64,000 bases of DNA from Gimesia benthica (GCF_009720525.1 NZ_CP043930.1:434001-498000); one strand, 5' to 3'; shown: positions 40,227 to 50,289, counted from the stretch's first letter. Translations and numbers: made by a program. Notes: generated by a model from the letters alone, not told the origin.

Positions 40227-41885
40227 TCAACCGACCGTCAGTTCCAGTTGCTCAGCAGATTCCAGGTTGTATTTCTGCGAGAGCTGAGTGATTTCATCAC
40301 GGATCTCAAAGTAAGCGTCGATCACGTCAGCATCCCATTGAATCCCTTTACCTTCACGGAAAATTCCTTCGAGTCGTTCCAGGGGCATACCGTTGCGGTA
40401 GGGACGATCACTGCCCATCGCATCATAGGCATCCGCGACAGCAATAATCCGCGCCATCAGTGGAATATCGTCTCCAGTCAAACCGTCGGGATATCCCCGG
40501 CCGTCGATCTGCTCATGGTGATTACGGATCCCCGGCAGAATGTTTTTGAGTTTTTTGATACCGGTCAGAATCTTGTATCCGATCATCGGATGTTTCTGAA
40601 TCTGCAGGAATTCTTCATCGGTCAAACGGCCTTCCTTGCGGAGAATGCGGTCATCCACGCCGATTTTCCCAATGTCGTGCAACAGACCGGAGAGATAGAT
40701 GTCGTGAATGAATTCTCCCGTATAACCCAGTTGTTTCGCCAGTTGCTGTGCGATCAGGGCCACGCGCTCGCTATGACCGCGTGTGTAAGGATCTTTCGCA
40801 TCCAGAGTGGAGATGAACGATTTAACAAAGCTGAGCATCAGCTCTTCCTGTTGCGCATACAGGTCGATGTTACGCAGGTGTGTTCCCAGGAAAGAAGCCA
40901 CCGAATTCAACAGACTGGCCTGAATAGTGCCATACTCTTCGCTCTTGAGAAGATTACAGCTCAGGATCCACCCGTAAGAATGAGAGCCATCGGTAATCGG
41001 CACCAGCACCAGATTATGCAGATCCGGAAATTCCAGTGAGAGCAGGGAACTGTCCACGTGATTGATGACCAGAGGCTGATTGAAGTCAAATCCATCAAAC
41101 TGTGCGACCAGCCGAGCCAGTTTGAGTTCATCAAATTCAGTCTGGCTCTCAGACATGAATCGGGACGTGTGTCCCTGTCCTTCGAACCAGATAATATTTG
41201 TTTCCGCTTCGATCAGATTGCCGATCCGCTCCAGACAGAGCTCTCCCAGCTTCTCGGGACTTTCAGAAATCTTCAAATGCTGCGCTACTTCGTGCAGCAG
41301 GCTGATTTCTTCAAACGTCTCATCCAGACATTCGGACAGATTATCGACTTCCTCGTTCAATTCATCCAGCTGCTGTTCTTCATCCAGATGCATGATGGCC
41401 AGGCTGAGCAGGGCATGCAGCGATTTCACATCCAGTATCCGCTGCCCTTCGAGCCAGGTATCCAGTTCCTCGGAAGACCAGCTCCGCTCTACAGCTGACA
41501 GTACCATTTCCGTCAGTTTGCGTTTCTCTTTCTGAAACACAAAGCCGGCGGCAACATATTTATGTTCGCTATCCTCAAACAGGGGAAACAGATAATGGGT
41601 CAGTCCGTTAGTATTCTCGACCAGGGTCAGCCCCTGAATCTCATCGAGCTGGTTTAAGACGTCGATCGGAAAAAAGGGCAGGGAGTGCGTATGAGTCCGC
41701 CCGACCAGCCTTTGAACCCTGGCGTCGAAACAGAACATTGACAGGCCCGTCAATTCTGAAATGCGCCGCATGCGATCATTGGACAGTTCCACCTTGGTAT
41801 CCTGGTGAATTTCCAGATCCCATGCGCCACCACACTTGCTGAAGTTAGACAGTTTCTTGAATGAATCAATTGTTCCCGAGACCAT
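40227..41885 (-). CDS. HD-GYP domain protein with GAF-like sensor
   Basis: A 552-residue cytoplasmic protein. Residues about 190-350 are GAF-like (ESPEKLGELCLERIGNLIEAETNIIW). The C-terminal third is an HD-GYP phosphodiesterase with RGHSERVALIAQQLAKQLG, SGLLHDIGKIGVDDRIL, HPMIGYKILTGI, RNHHEQIDGRGYPDGLTGDDIP and AVADAYDAMGSDRPYR. All of the signature (HD, HDIGK, HHE, GRGYP) is present, so it should hydrolyse cyclic di-GMP or a related dinucleotide. A coiled coil at about 165-200 links an uncharacterised N-terminal part. A strong inverted repeat lies about 110 bases upstream. Confidence 0.92.
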   Translation of the reverse strand: MVSGTIDSFKKLSNFSKCGGAWDLEIHQDTKVELSNDRMRRISELTGLSMFCFDARVQRLVGRTHTHSLPFFPIDVLNQLDEIQGLTLVENTNGLTHYLFPLFEDSEHKYVAAGFVFQKEKRKLTEMVLSAVERSWSSEELDTWLEGQRILDVKSLHALLSLAIMHLDEEQQLDELNEEVDNLSECLDETFEEISLLHEVAQHLKISESPEKLGELCLERIGNLIEAETNIIWFEGQGHTSRFMSESQTEFDELKLARLVAQFDGFDFNQPLVINHVDSSLLSLEFPDLHNLVLVPITDGSHSYGWILSCNLLKSEEYGTIQASLLNSVASFLGTHLRNIDLYAQQEELMLSFVKSFISTLDAKDPYTRGHSERVALIAQQLAKQLGYTGEFIHDIYLSGLLHDIGKIGVDDRILRKEGRLTDEEFLQIQKHPMIGYKILTGIKKLKNILPGIRNHHEQIDGRGYPDGLTGDDIPLMARIIAVADAYDAMGSDRPYRNGMPLERLEGIFREGKGIQWDADVIDAYFEIRDEITQLSQKYNLESAEQLELTVG

Positions 41886-42417
41886 AAGTCATTTTCCTGC
41901 TTTCTAGAGGAGTTATTCCCTATAGAAAGTTAGTTCGCAGACGAATGGTCGCAAATCAGATTTGAAATCAGGACCTGCGATTGTGTCAGTTTTCAGTAAA
42001 CCGCAGTTTTCGCCCTGAAAACTGCGGTTTACACCGCAAATATCGGCAAACACAGGTTCTAGTGAACAAATCCAGGGTTTTCTGAAGTTATCTTCGTCAA
42101 CAACCAGATATCAAAATGGATATAAAGAGTAACGGGTCCATTACTCTGGTTGTATCACCTTGTTTTCATGACAGTTAGAAACAATTCACCATGAATCCCC
42201 GTCTTTCTGCCAGGGAGAAGAGCTTCTCAACCTTGTTCACCACCAGACGGATCCGAAGTAAGCAAAACTACATCTGAAAAGCACGATGCTGCGGATTCTG
42301 CCAGATGTGTGCATTGTCAGGCCAGACCAGCAAAATGATTCACCAGTTAAGTAAATTTCGGCGATTTTCGGTGGAAAGAGAAAATGAAACACCGTCTGAG
42401 TGCAAATCCGCCTGATT
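41886..42417. other. Intergenic region upstream of the HD-GYP gene
   Basis: About 530 bases between two minus-strand genes. Apart from the perfect inverted repeat at 41996-42032, no gene, terminator or RNA is recognised. The region is AT-rich near 42100-42180. Confidence 0.55.
41996..42032. repeat. Perfect 16-bp inverted repeat with 5-base loop
   Basis: GTAAACCGCAGTTTTC (41996-42011) is the exact reverse complement of GAAAACTGCGGTTTAC (42017-42032), with GCCCT between. No T-run follows on either side, so it is not a typical terminator. It lies about 110 bases upstream of the HD-GYP start. I do not see a second copy in this window. Confidence 0.85.
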
Positions 42418-43413
42418 CTATGGGTCGGAATTGCTCTTGCGATAGCGGGCACTCACCTGATTTAACTGCTGACGCTCCTTGGGGGTTAAGGATTCCAGAC
42501 CGAATTCATGAACCTTATTCAGCAGGAGATCGAGTTGCTTTTCTGCATCCCGTTCTTTTTCGCGTTCCCGCATCCGTTTCTGCAGTTTTCGTTTCTCACG
42601 CCACTTCTGGAAGAAACCAACTTTCTGTTCTGAAGGTTCCGGACTCGAACGTTCCAGGCTGGTATAGCCTTGTGAGAAATCGTAGCCGAAAATGGAATCG
42701 TCGAAGGCTTCCTCGCGATGGCCGGCAGCAAATTCCAGCAGGTTCAGCATTAACAGCAACGCTCCGAAAAAGACCACCCAGACGGTATGGGTGCAGAGGC
42801 CGATCACCATTCCCAGCCCCCCGACCAGAAAACTGACGTTCAGCATCACCATATGCAGCACAGTTTCATCAAAGCGGCGGGAGAGGATGATCTGCAGCAC
42901 TTTACCACCATCCAGGGGAAGTACCGGAATCAGGTTTACCAGCAGCAGGAGCCAGTTGATGCTGAACACCATCAAAAGCATTGCCTGCCCCAGATTATTG
43001 CTCAGATCGACAGTCGGAAGCTTGATCGGGTTGAGCGATTCCGACATCTGTCCGGACCAGATTACAGCCGGCAGCGTAATCGCACATAACAGCAGATTCA
43101 CCAGCGGCCCACCCAGAACGGTGAAGATGCGTGAGGCATCGGTACGGGCAGGGCTGCAGGGTACCAGGCCTCCCAGAGGCCAGAGCATGATCTGATCGGC
43201 TTCGCCTCCCATCATCCGACAGGCGACCACGTGCCCCATTTCATGCAGGAATACGCTGATGAACAGAACGCCGAATAAAGCAAATCCCAGTCCTAGAGAG
43301 TAATGTGACCAGAAGACGAGCAGGACGACCGGCAGAAAAATGCTGACACGCACCTGAGTCAAAAACCAGGATCCAATGGGAAATGACCAGTGCAAAGGAT
43401 TCGATCGACTCAT
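42418..43413 (-). CDS. Site-2 protease family (M50) membrane metalloprotease
   Basis: A 331-residue membrane protein. The zinc motif HEMGH (His57, Glu58, His61) lies in a helix, and the distal metal-binding motif is LIPVLPLDGGKVLQ near 165. There are five or six transmembrane segments, then a charged coiled-coil tail (about 255-331, rich in Glu/Lys/Arg). It would cleave a transmembrane substrate within the membrane, for example an anti-sigma factor or signal-peptide remnant. The tail ends in a SLTPKERQQLNQVSARYRK pattern close to the end of the rhomboid tail at 32823. Confidence 0.92.
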   Translation of the reverse strand: MSRSNPLHWSFPIGSWFLTQVRVSIFLPVVLLVFWSHYSLGLGFALFGVLFISVFLHEMGHVVACRMMGGEADQIMLWPLGGLVPCSPARTDASRIFTVLGGPLVNLLLCAITLPAVIWSGQMSESLNPIKLPTVDLSNNLGQAMLLMVFSINWLLLLVNLIPVLPLDGGKVLQIILSRRFDETVLHMVMLNVSFLVGGLGMVIGLCTHTVWVVFFGALLLMLNLLEFAAGHREEAFDDSIFGYDFSQGYTSLERSSPEPSEQKVGFFQKWREKRKLQKRMREREKERDAEKQLDLLLNKVHEFGLESLTPKERQQLNQVSARYRKSNSDP

Positions 43414-43598
43414 CTTACCATGACCTGTTGCAGAGAATCACAAACGTCCTTCAGCTAATGCTGAGCTCAGAATGACCGGGTACGTAGAACGTTAGAGCAG
43501 GGAAACTCCTGTTTCCACTCCACATGTTATATACATCAGGAAATCTCCTGACAATTCCACTCCCTTTTCTGTAACGAAATCATACTCAATTCACAGGT

Positions 43599-44105
43599 TC
43601 AAAGCATCCCCAAAAGTTTTTTCTCACCGATTCGGTTCGCAATCTGAGTCTGAATTTCCCACTCGGCATCGCCTGCCTGATGAATACAGTCTGTGGAAAT
43701 TGCCAGAACTCCGGTGACCTCACCGTCCTCGATGACGGGTATCGCATAGGATTGCTGTGCACCAAACTTCACCAGCCACTCAGAAGACCCTGGCAATCCT
43801 GACTCTGTGCTACTCAGAGTTCCAATCGCAGGCCGACGATCCAGCACCGCCTTGACGATGCCTAACCCTTTATTTTCCAGTGAAACTTCTTTCGTCAGAG
43901 CGGCAAAATCCTGTTGCACCTGCAGATCCATTTCCGGTACTGCACGAAAGCCTACCTGCAACAGATTCCCGTCGGCACACCGCCAGAGACCAGCGGCCCG
44001 CCCCTTCAGCTGGGCCAGCAGCAGATCCAGCACACCGGAAACAGAATTCTGTTCACGTAATTCCTGTTCCAGCTGAGTGACAACCTGCTCGACCTGTAAA
44101 TCCAT
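43599..44105 (-). CDS. GAF-domain protein
   Basis: A 168-residue soluble protein made of an N-terminal helix (VEQVVTQLEQELREQNSVSG) and one GAF-like domain, with GLWRCADGNLLQVGF, a central helix and SYAIPVIEDGEVTGVLAI near 125-145. There is no attached output domain, so it would work as a sensor subunit or binding partner. The ligand is not evident. Cys42 and Cys148 are the only Cys residues. It precedes the M50 protease gene by 185 bases on the same strand. Confidence 0.8.
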   Translation of the reverse strand: MDLQVEQVVTQLEQELREQNSVSGVLDLLLAQLKGRAAGLWRCADGNLLQVGFRAVPEMDLQVQQDFAALTKEVSLENKGLGIVKAVLDRRPAIGTLSSTESGLPGSSEWLVKFGAQQSYAIPVIEDGEVTGVLAISTDCIHQAGDAEWEIQTQIANRIGEKKLLGML

Positions 44106-44442
44106 GATTCTCTGTCCCGTTCCTGAAGTGGTAGTGGTGTGTTATGTTCGAATGGCTGTGGATCGCAGCGCTGCTTTTGAGTTAACAGTCTCTGTCAGAA
44201 GTTTTTCTCATTTCTGAAGATCCGACATTCATCGGCGTTCATTGAATATTCCTTGAAGAGGAGGTTATTCAATGTATACAATGATACTTAGCTTTCTGTT
44301 TTCTAAACAGTTAACTATGATTCCTTTCCGATCACAATCCAACTGTTGCGTTTTGATTTTTCCTTTCTGAAGACTTTCGGATTACGTAACAGGTGAGACA
44401 TGGACATTGATTAACCACCAGAATATATCGGACGATTGAAAT
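44106..44442. other. Intergenic region with a tiny ORF behind a strong ribosome site
   Basis: 337 bases between the GAF gene (minus) and the zinc-ribbon gene (plus). AAGAGGAGG at 44256-44264 stands seven bases before an ATG at 44272. This opens a hydrophobic 32-codon frame ending at 44370 (MYTMILSFLFSKQLTMIPF). It could be a leader peptide or a chance frame. Nothing else is recognised. Confidence 0.35.
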
Positions 44443-46931
44443 ATGGATTTGCCAACCTGCCCGTCTTGTGGGGCATCAGTACTTGATGAAGACGTCACCG
44501 AGTGCCCGTCCTGCGGCGCCCCCATGAAGTCCTCAGGTAAAACCAGCAGCCCCTCTCCCAAAGACAAACCCGCACCTGCTAAATCCGCTGCAACTCAGCA
44601 GCCCGTCAAACGTCGAGGCCGGGAAACGGTCTCTGATGATGACCCGTTTGAACTGGAACGGAAAAAACAGGAAGCAGTGAAGGTGATCCCTCTGGCACGT
44701 AAGCCCGCCAAGGGAAAAATGTTCCGTGTGGTCTGTCCCATGTGCGACACCCAGGGGTTCGCCTCTGAGAAAGTCATCGGACGTGAGGTAAAATGTCGAA
44801 ATCCGGAGTGTCTGGCCCCCGTCTTCACCGTCCCCAATCCTGAAGCGCAGGAACGCAAAGCCACTGAGGAAGAAGAGCCCAAAGAAAAGAAACCCTCGAA
44901 ACTGCCGCTGATCGGTGCCATCGTAGTTTCTGTAGGAGCCATTGGTGGTGCCTACTGGTATTTCACTCAGGTTCCAGATGCTTCCGAACTGTCCCAGCCC
45001 TTCAAAAACCCGGTCATTTCTCAGGCGACTAAGAATAATTTCTCAAACAATTCCAATGATAAACCAAATCCTCTGGCGCAAAACCCGCTGAATCCCCCGA
45101 GCAGACAACACAGAATCCGCAGACGTCCGTTGATCCGGCCAAAGTGAAACAGAATGCACTGGAGGAAATTGTTAATCTTTCTCGCGACCGCGGGAATCGC
45201 AGCAAACCGTTCAGTCGGCGACTGGCAGCCGAAGCTTATGCAGTTACCAGAAACATTCCTGCCGCCCGCGAACAGATGGAGCGGATTGACGCCGTCAGTC
45301 CTCCACTGCCATTTTATAAAATCTTCCCCCTGATCGAAATTGGCTGGATCCAGCTTAAGGAGAAAGATCAGGCCGGTCTCAAAGAGACGCTGGATCAGAC
45401 AATTGAACTCTCCCAGAAGATCCCCGATTACGGCGGAAGGGATACATTAGACCTGATCTCCCGCCTGGCTGCCTTCTGGATTGCCGCTGGAAAAGAAGAT
45501 CTGGCAACCGATCTCATCCGCAAATACCAGGCGGAAAGCAATCTGGCACAACTGTCTGCTTATCTGCAGATCGCCCAGGAAGCCAATCATCATGATTTTG
45601 AATCCCTGATCGACCTGCACCGCATGTGGGCTTCTCCCCAGTGGGTAGCAACCACCATGATTCTGGTCACTCACGGTTATCCGGAAGCCGCCCTGAACTG
45701 GGCAGCCATGGCCTCCGACTCGGCCGACCGGACGGAAGCAGTAACTCAATGGTCACTCTCTCGGCTCGAACAGGCCGTCAAACAACAGCAGAAACCAGAT
45801 TTAAGTCTGGTCCAGCCGGCAGAGCAGAAGCTCTCGCCCACCGGTAACGCCATGATGTTGGCTCGCTGTGCGCGAGAACTGGTCAACCTGAATCAGAAAG
45901 AGGCTGCACAGGCCTTTGTCGACCGGGCCGTCAGTCTGATCAAAGATCAGCCCGTTCCGACTCCCATTACTCTGGGAGACCTCAAAGAAGTGAACTCCAT
46001 GCGGCTGCCTCAAGCTGCTCCTCTGGAACAGTTGGCTCAGACTTACCTCCAGATCGCCTGTGCTGAGTCAGAACTCGGGAAGAAAGCTGAAGCACTGCAA
46101 TACCTCAAAAATGCAGTCCAGAGCATTCAGGCCACTGCCCCCAGCCTCGCTGCAGTCAAAGAAAAATCGAACGCGACGACGAATTTCAATTTCCGGGATG
46201 AGATCAAAGACACCTTCAACCTGGATACCTCCGATCGCATCAACCGGGCCATTACCGAATACAATAAACAACTCCGCAGTCTGAAAGCCGCCGGTGAACA
46301 ACGTTCCGAAAAACTTGTCGCACTACTGGCAAAGGCCTCCCGCTCTGGCCTGGCTCTTGAAGTCTGGAATCTGGTGCAGGCTGCTTCACAAAATTCAAAT
46401 CTCAACCTCAAAGATGCCCTGCAGGAAACGACGCTGCCTGCTGTGATTCTGGAATCTGTCGGCTCACAGAACGAAGATCTGAAATCACAGATCAGCAAGG
46501 CCCTGACCAGCAGTGCTCCCAAGCTTTCCAAAGAGGATGAGCTGATCCGTCAGACCGCGTCCCTGATTAAGAACGGGAAACCAGAGCAGGCGGCTCACCT
46601 GATCAACCAGTCTGACCTGAAGAAACCCTGGAAGGGTCAACTCTCCCTCAAACTGCTATCCCAACTCCTGAATCAGTCTCAATTCAGTCAGGCTGTGCAG
46701 TTTGTGGCTGCGACTAAAGATCCGGTACTCCGAGAGGATATGCTGAACACAATTGGTGCAGTCGCGGTCGAACAGAAACAGATCCCGGCTGTCAGCAAAA
46801 TGCTCCAGGGCAGTAATTACACGCCTACCGAACGAATCTCAGGCTATCTGGGACTGGTCACAGGAATTGAGGCTGCTCGTAGTTCACAACCCGAAACGCC
46901 TCCCGCCAAAGAGCCAGAGAAAAAGTTGTAA
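44443..46931 (+). CDS. Zinc-ribbon membrane protein with large helical repeat domain, frameshifted
   Basis: Read as one gene this is about 829 residues. The N-terminus has a double zinc ribbon (CPSCGASV and CPSCGAPM), a Lys/Ser/Pro linker, a third Cys pair set (VVCPMCDTQGFA and KCRNPECLAPVF), then one transmembrane helix (LIGAIVVSVGAIGGAYWYF). A Pro/Asn/Gln stretch leads into a long alpha-helical region with TPR-like pairs (AAEAYAVTRNIPAAREQM; TYLQIACAESELGKKAEALQYL). The frame breaks in a C5 run at 45094-45098. One extra C joins NPP to EQTTQNPQTSVDPAKVKQNA, far more protein-like than the Arg-rich end otherwise produced. Function unknown; the layout suggests a membrane-tethered scaffold. Confidence 0.8.
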
Positions 46932-47463
46932 TCACAGTTGAGGACTCCCTCTGATGAAACAGCGGGGATATCCCGGCGATATCGCGGACTGCCCGACTCT
47001 CAGCCAGAGAAGGGCACCTCCGCGCTGGCCTGGTCAGTCCCGTTAAGACTGAATCAAAATCGACTGAAAATTCAAAGGCTGGGGAATCTTAGCGATTCTG
47101 CAATGAGGTCGACTTCACTTCGGAAATTTTTGGGTTTGTTTCTGAACAGCCTTCATATTTTCGCGGAGCACCGCCGAATTTCTATTCTGGACCCTCTAGT
47201 CCACCCGGACCCTGACAATACACACGTACACATTGTATTTCTTATCCCAGATTCGCCTGGTCTACCCGACAGAGAAATCTTCGATTTCGGACTTTAGCTA
47301 TTTCTTCAACCAGAGTTCCCTATTCATTACTATTGGTATAAACTAACATTTGCACCAACCTGTGTTGAATCGGGATGACAGTTACTGTCGGTCCCTGCAG
47401 AAGATGCAGGCAAATCAGATATCGATCCCCAAGATCCTCAGAAATACATCATGGAGGAAATGT
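46932..47463. other. Intergenic region before the secreted-protein gene
   Basis: About 530 bases. A frame at 46938-47297 has no ribosome binding site and low-quality composition. The right end carries GGAGG just before the ATG at 47464. No RNA gene is recognised. It probably contains the promoter of the next gene. Confidence 0.5.
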
Positions 47464-49119
47464 ATGAGCCGCATTGCTCATTTTGCTTTGATTCTATTCG
47501 TTGCGTTCTCACTCCCGCGCGTCGCAACTGCTCAAGAAAATAAAGCTGCCCCTAATATCTCTCTGGTCCAGATTAATGCCGATGGCATGATTGCGGACCT
47601 GAAGTATCTGGTATTAGATCTGGCAGGCGACAAAAAAGGCTGGACCAACCTCGAACAGTTGATCCCGACCTTCCTGGAGGGAATTGATAAACAACGTCCC
47701 CTCCGCATCGACATCCTGCTTGGTGAAAATCAGCAGCAGCGCTATCGACTGATTCTCCCCATCAGTGACCTGGGGGAATTCCGCGATAACCTGGAAGTCT
47801 TTGAAATCTCTTCCAAGAAACAGCGTAAAGGCCCATACAAACTGGGTAACCTGTTCGAAGGTTTCATGCAGTACCTGCAGGACAAGAAATATGTAATCAT
47901 CTCTGAAAAACTCGATGAGGTCGAGAACATCGAAGACCCACTCAAGCGGGTCCAGGAACTGATCAAAGCCGAATACGATTTCAGCGCACTGATCACGAAT
48001 GAAAAAGAAGGCGTGGATCTGCGGAAGAAATCCATGACCAAAACCCGCGAACAGCTGCAGGCTGCCATCAAGAAAAAGCGGGATGAAACCGACAATGCTT
48101 TCGAACTGCGGAAGCTCGCTTTTACCCACCAGATGGATGAAGCCGAGCGACTCTTTGCTGAAGCCCAGAAGATGGTCATCGGCTGGACCACAGACGCCGC
48201 TCAGAATGAAGGACGCCTCGTTTTCAGCCTGAAAGCAATCGAGGGAACTTCGCTGGATGAAAGCATCAAGCAGTTTGCCACCAAGCCCAGCTACTTCGCC
48301 AACGTCGAAGTCAAGCAGGACGGAATCTTAAACGGCCGCATCAATCATCCCCTGGATGAAATGCGCAAAGCCAACATCACCGCGTTCTACAGTCTGCTGC
48401 TCCCCAGCATTAAAGAGCGGATTGATAGTAACAAAGATTTGACCGACAAGCAGAAAGAAGCCGGCAAAAAGATCTCTGAACTGGTCATTCAGATGCTGGA
48501 TGCAGGCAAAGAGACCTCACTCATCGATGGCTTCATCAATACCAACTCAGCTGACGGCGGCAAATATGCACTGCTCGGAGGCATCCGTTCTACCGATGGT
48601 GCTAAGCTGAAGGAAGTTGTTGAACTCCTGCCGCAGCTGATGAAAGGGCAGACCGTTGAAGTGGATGTGGTCAACGAAGAGAACCTGAAGATCCACAAAA
48701 TCACGATCCGGGAAGAATTCCAGGCCGGGTTCTATGAGCTCTTTGGTGATGGAGAAGCACTCTATGTCGGCAGCACTCCCGAGGCACTCTGGATGGCAGC
48801 TGGCCCTGATGCGATTCAGAACATCAAGGATGCTGCTAAGAAGGTCAAAGAGCCGGCTCCGGAAAAAGTCAGCCCCAATGTGATTGAACTGAACGTGAAA
48901 ACGCTGCCCTGGTTGAAACTGATCAACAAAGTCCGGGACAAAAAAGGCAACGTCGAAATCCGTGAAATTCTGCTCAGCTCGCTCACCGACAAAGACGATA
49001 CCTTCACCTTTGTCATGAAACGCGAAGGCGATGTCATCGATGGCAAAGCCAAACTCGACAAAGGTATTCTCAAATTCATCGGAAACGTGATTGCCAAGTT
49101 CTCGAAAGAGACCCTCTAA
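47464..49119 (+). CDS. Secreted protein of unknown function
   Basis: A 551-residue protein with a signal peptide (MSRIAHFALILFVAFSLPRV, cleavage near ATAQ-ENK). The mature part is a soluble alpha/beta protein with alternating charged strands (LRIDILLGENQQQRYRLIL; ALLGGIRSTDGAKLKEVVEL) and a helical hairpin rich in Lys/Glu at about 185-230. It is reminiscent of uncharacterised exported proteins found in many planctomycetes, but I do not recognise a catalytic motif. The ATG at 47464 with GGAGG upstream is preferred to the frame start at 47350. A strong terminator follows. Confidence 0.8.
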   Translation: MSRIAHFALILFVAFSLPRVATAQENKAAPNISLVQINADGMIADLKYLVLDLAGDKKGWTNLEQLIPTFLEGIDKQRPLRIDILLGENQQQRYRLILPISDLGEFRDNLEVFEISSKKQRKGPYKLGNLFEGFMQYLQDKKYVIISEKLDEVENIEDPLKRVQELIKAEYDFSALITNEKEGVDLRKKSMTKTREQLQAAIKKKRDETDNAFELRKLAFTHQMDEAERLFAEAQKMVIGWTTDAAQNEGRLVFSLKAIEGTSLDESIKQFATKPSYFANVEVKQDGILNGRINHPLDEMRKANITAFYSLLLPSIKERIDSNKDLTDKQKEAGKKISELVIQMLDAGKETSLIDGFINTNSADGGKYALLGGIRSTDGAKLKEVVELLPQLMKGQTVEVDVVNEENLKIHKITIREEFQAGFYELFGDGEALYVGSTPEALWMAAGPDAIQNIKDAAKKVKEPAPEKVSPNVIELNVKTLPWLKLINKVRDKKGNVEIREILLSSLTDKDDTFTFVMKREGDVIDGKAKLDKGILKFIGNVIAKFSKETL

Positions 49120-49142
49120 TTCACAATCGATGACCGATAATT

Positions 49143-49183
49143 AAAAACCCCGCGGAGCCCATTGTCAGCTCTGCGGGGTTTTT
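49143..49183. terminator. Bidirectional terminator
   Basis: AAAAACCCCGC (49143-49153) pairs with GCGGGGTTTTT (49173-49183). The stem continues inwards through GGAGC/GCTCT with one G-T pair. It serves the secreted-protein gene on the plus strand and the response-regulator operon on the minus strand. Confidence 0.9.
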
Positions 49184-49284
49184 CTTTGGATTTTCAGATA
49201 CCACATGAGAATGCCCGGATCTTCGAGCGGGCCAGGATTGATCAGCTGCAGATTGAAATTCAATCGGGAACAGATCAGCCCTGA

Positions 49285-49869
49285 TTACTCCCATTCTTCC
49301 ATAATCTCTTCCAGCATCTCTTCCTCTGACTTGTCGAGTGAAAGATCACTCAGTTGATCTTCAATGGAAGCACGACCAGCACTCTTTTCTGCAGGGTGAG
49401 GTTGCGGAGTACTACTCACGACAGTAGTGACCGAGTTCTGACGGCGTGCTGAATTCGGAGTATTGGCCACATTTCCGGATCCCGGCTGAGCGAATTTCCT
49501 GACCTTATCCAGCAGCTCAGTTTTGGAGAAGCTGGTTTTAATGATGTAGTCGTTCGCACCACCCTGAATTGCAGCGACAACTGTCCCCTTGCTGGCATCC
49601 GAGGTCAGCATGATGATTTTTGTCTTGCAGAGGGTAGGATGTGACCGGAATGCTTTCAAAGTCTGCAAACCATCCCAGACCGGCATCTGCACATCGACAA
49701 TGGCAATGTCCGGTGGATACTCGAGTGCTTTATAAAAACCTTCCGAGCCATCACTGGCCACGGATACAAAATACTCTCTCCGTAAAAATGAAACCATCAG
49801 ATTACGAAAGAGCGGGTCGTCATCTATGACTAAAATTCGTGCGTTTGACTTTTCTGATGCCTGTAGCAT
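49285..49869 (-). CDS. Response regulator with acidic C-terminal tail
   Basis: A 194-residue protein with a receiver domain at about 10-130: acidic pair VIDDDPLFR, phospho-acceptor Asp in DIAIVDVQMPVWDG, switch Ser/Thr in IIMLTSDASKG and Lys in YIIKTSFSKTE. The remaining 65 residues are a Ser/Pro/Gln-rich linker ending in an acidic helix (SLDKSEEEMLEEIMEEWE). There is no DNA-binding or enzymatic output, so the tail may be a protein-interaction peptide. It is third in a likely operon after the cyclase (50290-52068) and the 53-residue ORF. The histidine kinase partner is not local. Confidence 0.9.
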   Translation of the reverse strand: MLQASEKSNARILVIDDDPLFRNLMVSFLRREYFVSVASDGSEGFYKALEYPPDIAIVDVQMPVWDGLQTLKAFRSHPTLCKTKIIMLTSDASKGTVVAAIQGGANDYIIKTSFSKTELLDKVRKFAQPGSGNVANTPNSARRQNSVTTVVSSTPQPHPAEKSAGRASIEDQLSDLSLDKSEEEMLEEIMEEWE

Positions 49870-49904
49870 GAGAGGAACCTACTACTGAAAAATGAAATCA
49901 ATTT

Positions 49905-50066
49905 TTAAGACTTGCTTGAAGGAACAATCGCATCAAATACTTCATTTAAAACCAGCAGCATCTCCTGAGAACGAAGATTGATTTCAATTTCCCGGGATCT
50001 CTGACAGTGGGTTTCGGTTTCCTGTGTTAACTCTTCCGGTTCGATCAATAATTCTGCGTTACTCAT
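49905..50066 (-). CDS. 53-residue protein between cyclase and response regulator
   Basis: An open frame from ATG 50066 to TAA 49905. It is preceded by GGAGAGAGTGAAATC, a good ribosome binding site, and the composition is acidic and helical (MSNAELLIEPEELTQETETH, then REIEINLRSQEMLLVLNEVF). It looks like a single amphipathic helix pair. Its location between two signalling genes on the same strand suggests a small regulator or adaptor. It resembles no family I know. Confidence 0.6.
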   Translation of the reverse strand: MSNAELLIEPEELTQETETHCQRSREIEINLRSQEMLLVLNEVFDAIVPSSKS

Positions 50067-50289
50067 GATTTCACTCTCTCCAGGCTGCTGAATACAGATT
50101 GTACAAGGCCCATCACATCCGCATCTCCGTGATGCCCGTCGTTAAAAAATAGGTCAACTTTAGCCAGATGGCCAGAAATTCTGAGAAAAATGAACAGTCA
50201 GCCGCGCACGAAGTCTACCTGTTCCGTTCAGGCTGCATAATCGGAACCGGGCCAGCCTGGCCTCAAAAAGCATTGCCAGAAATGAAGAG

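Noticed and set aside
46938-47297. 119-codon frame on the plus strand
   Set aside because: No ribosome binding site, starts inside the end of the previous transcription unit, and composition is unlike neighbouring proteins.
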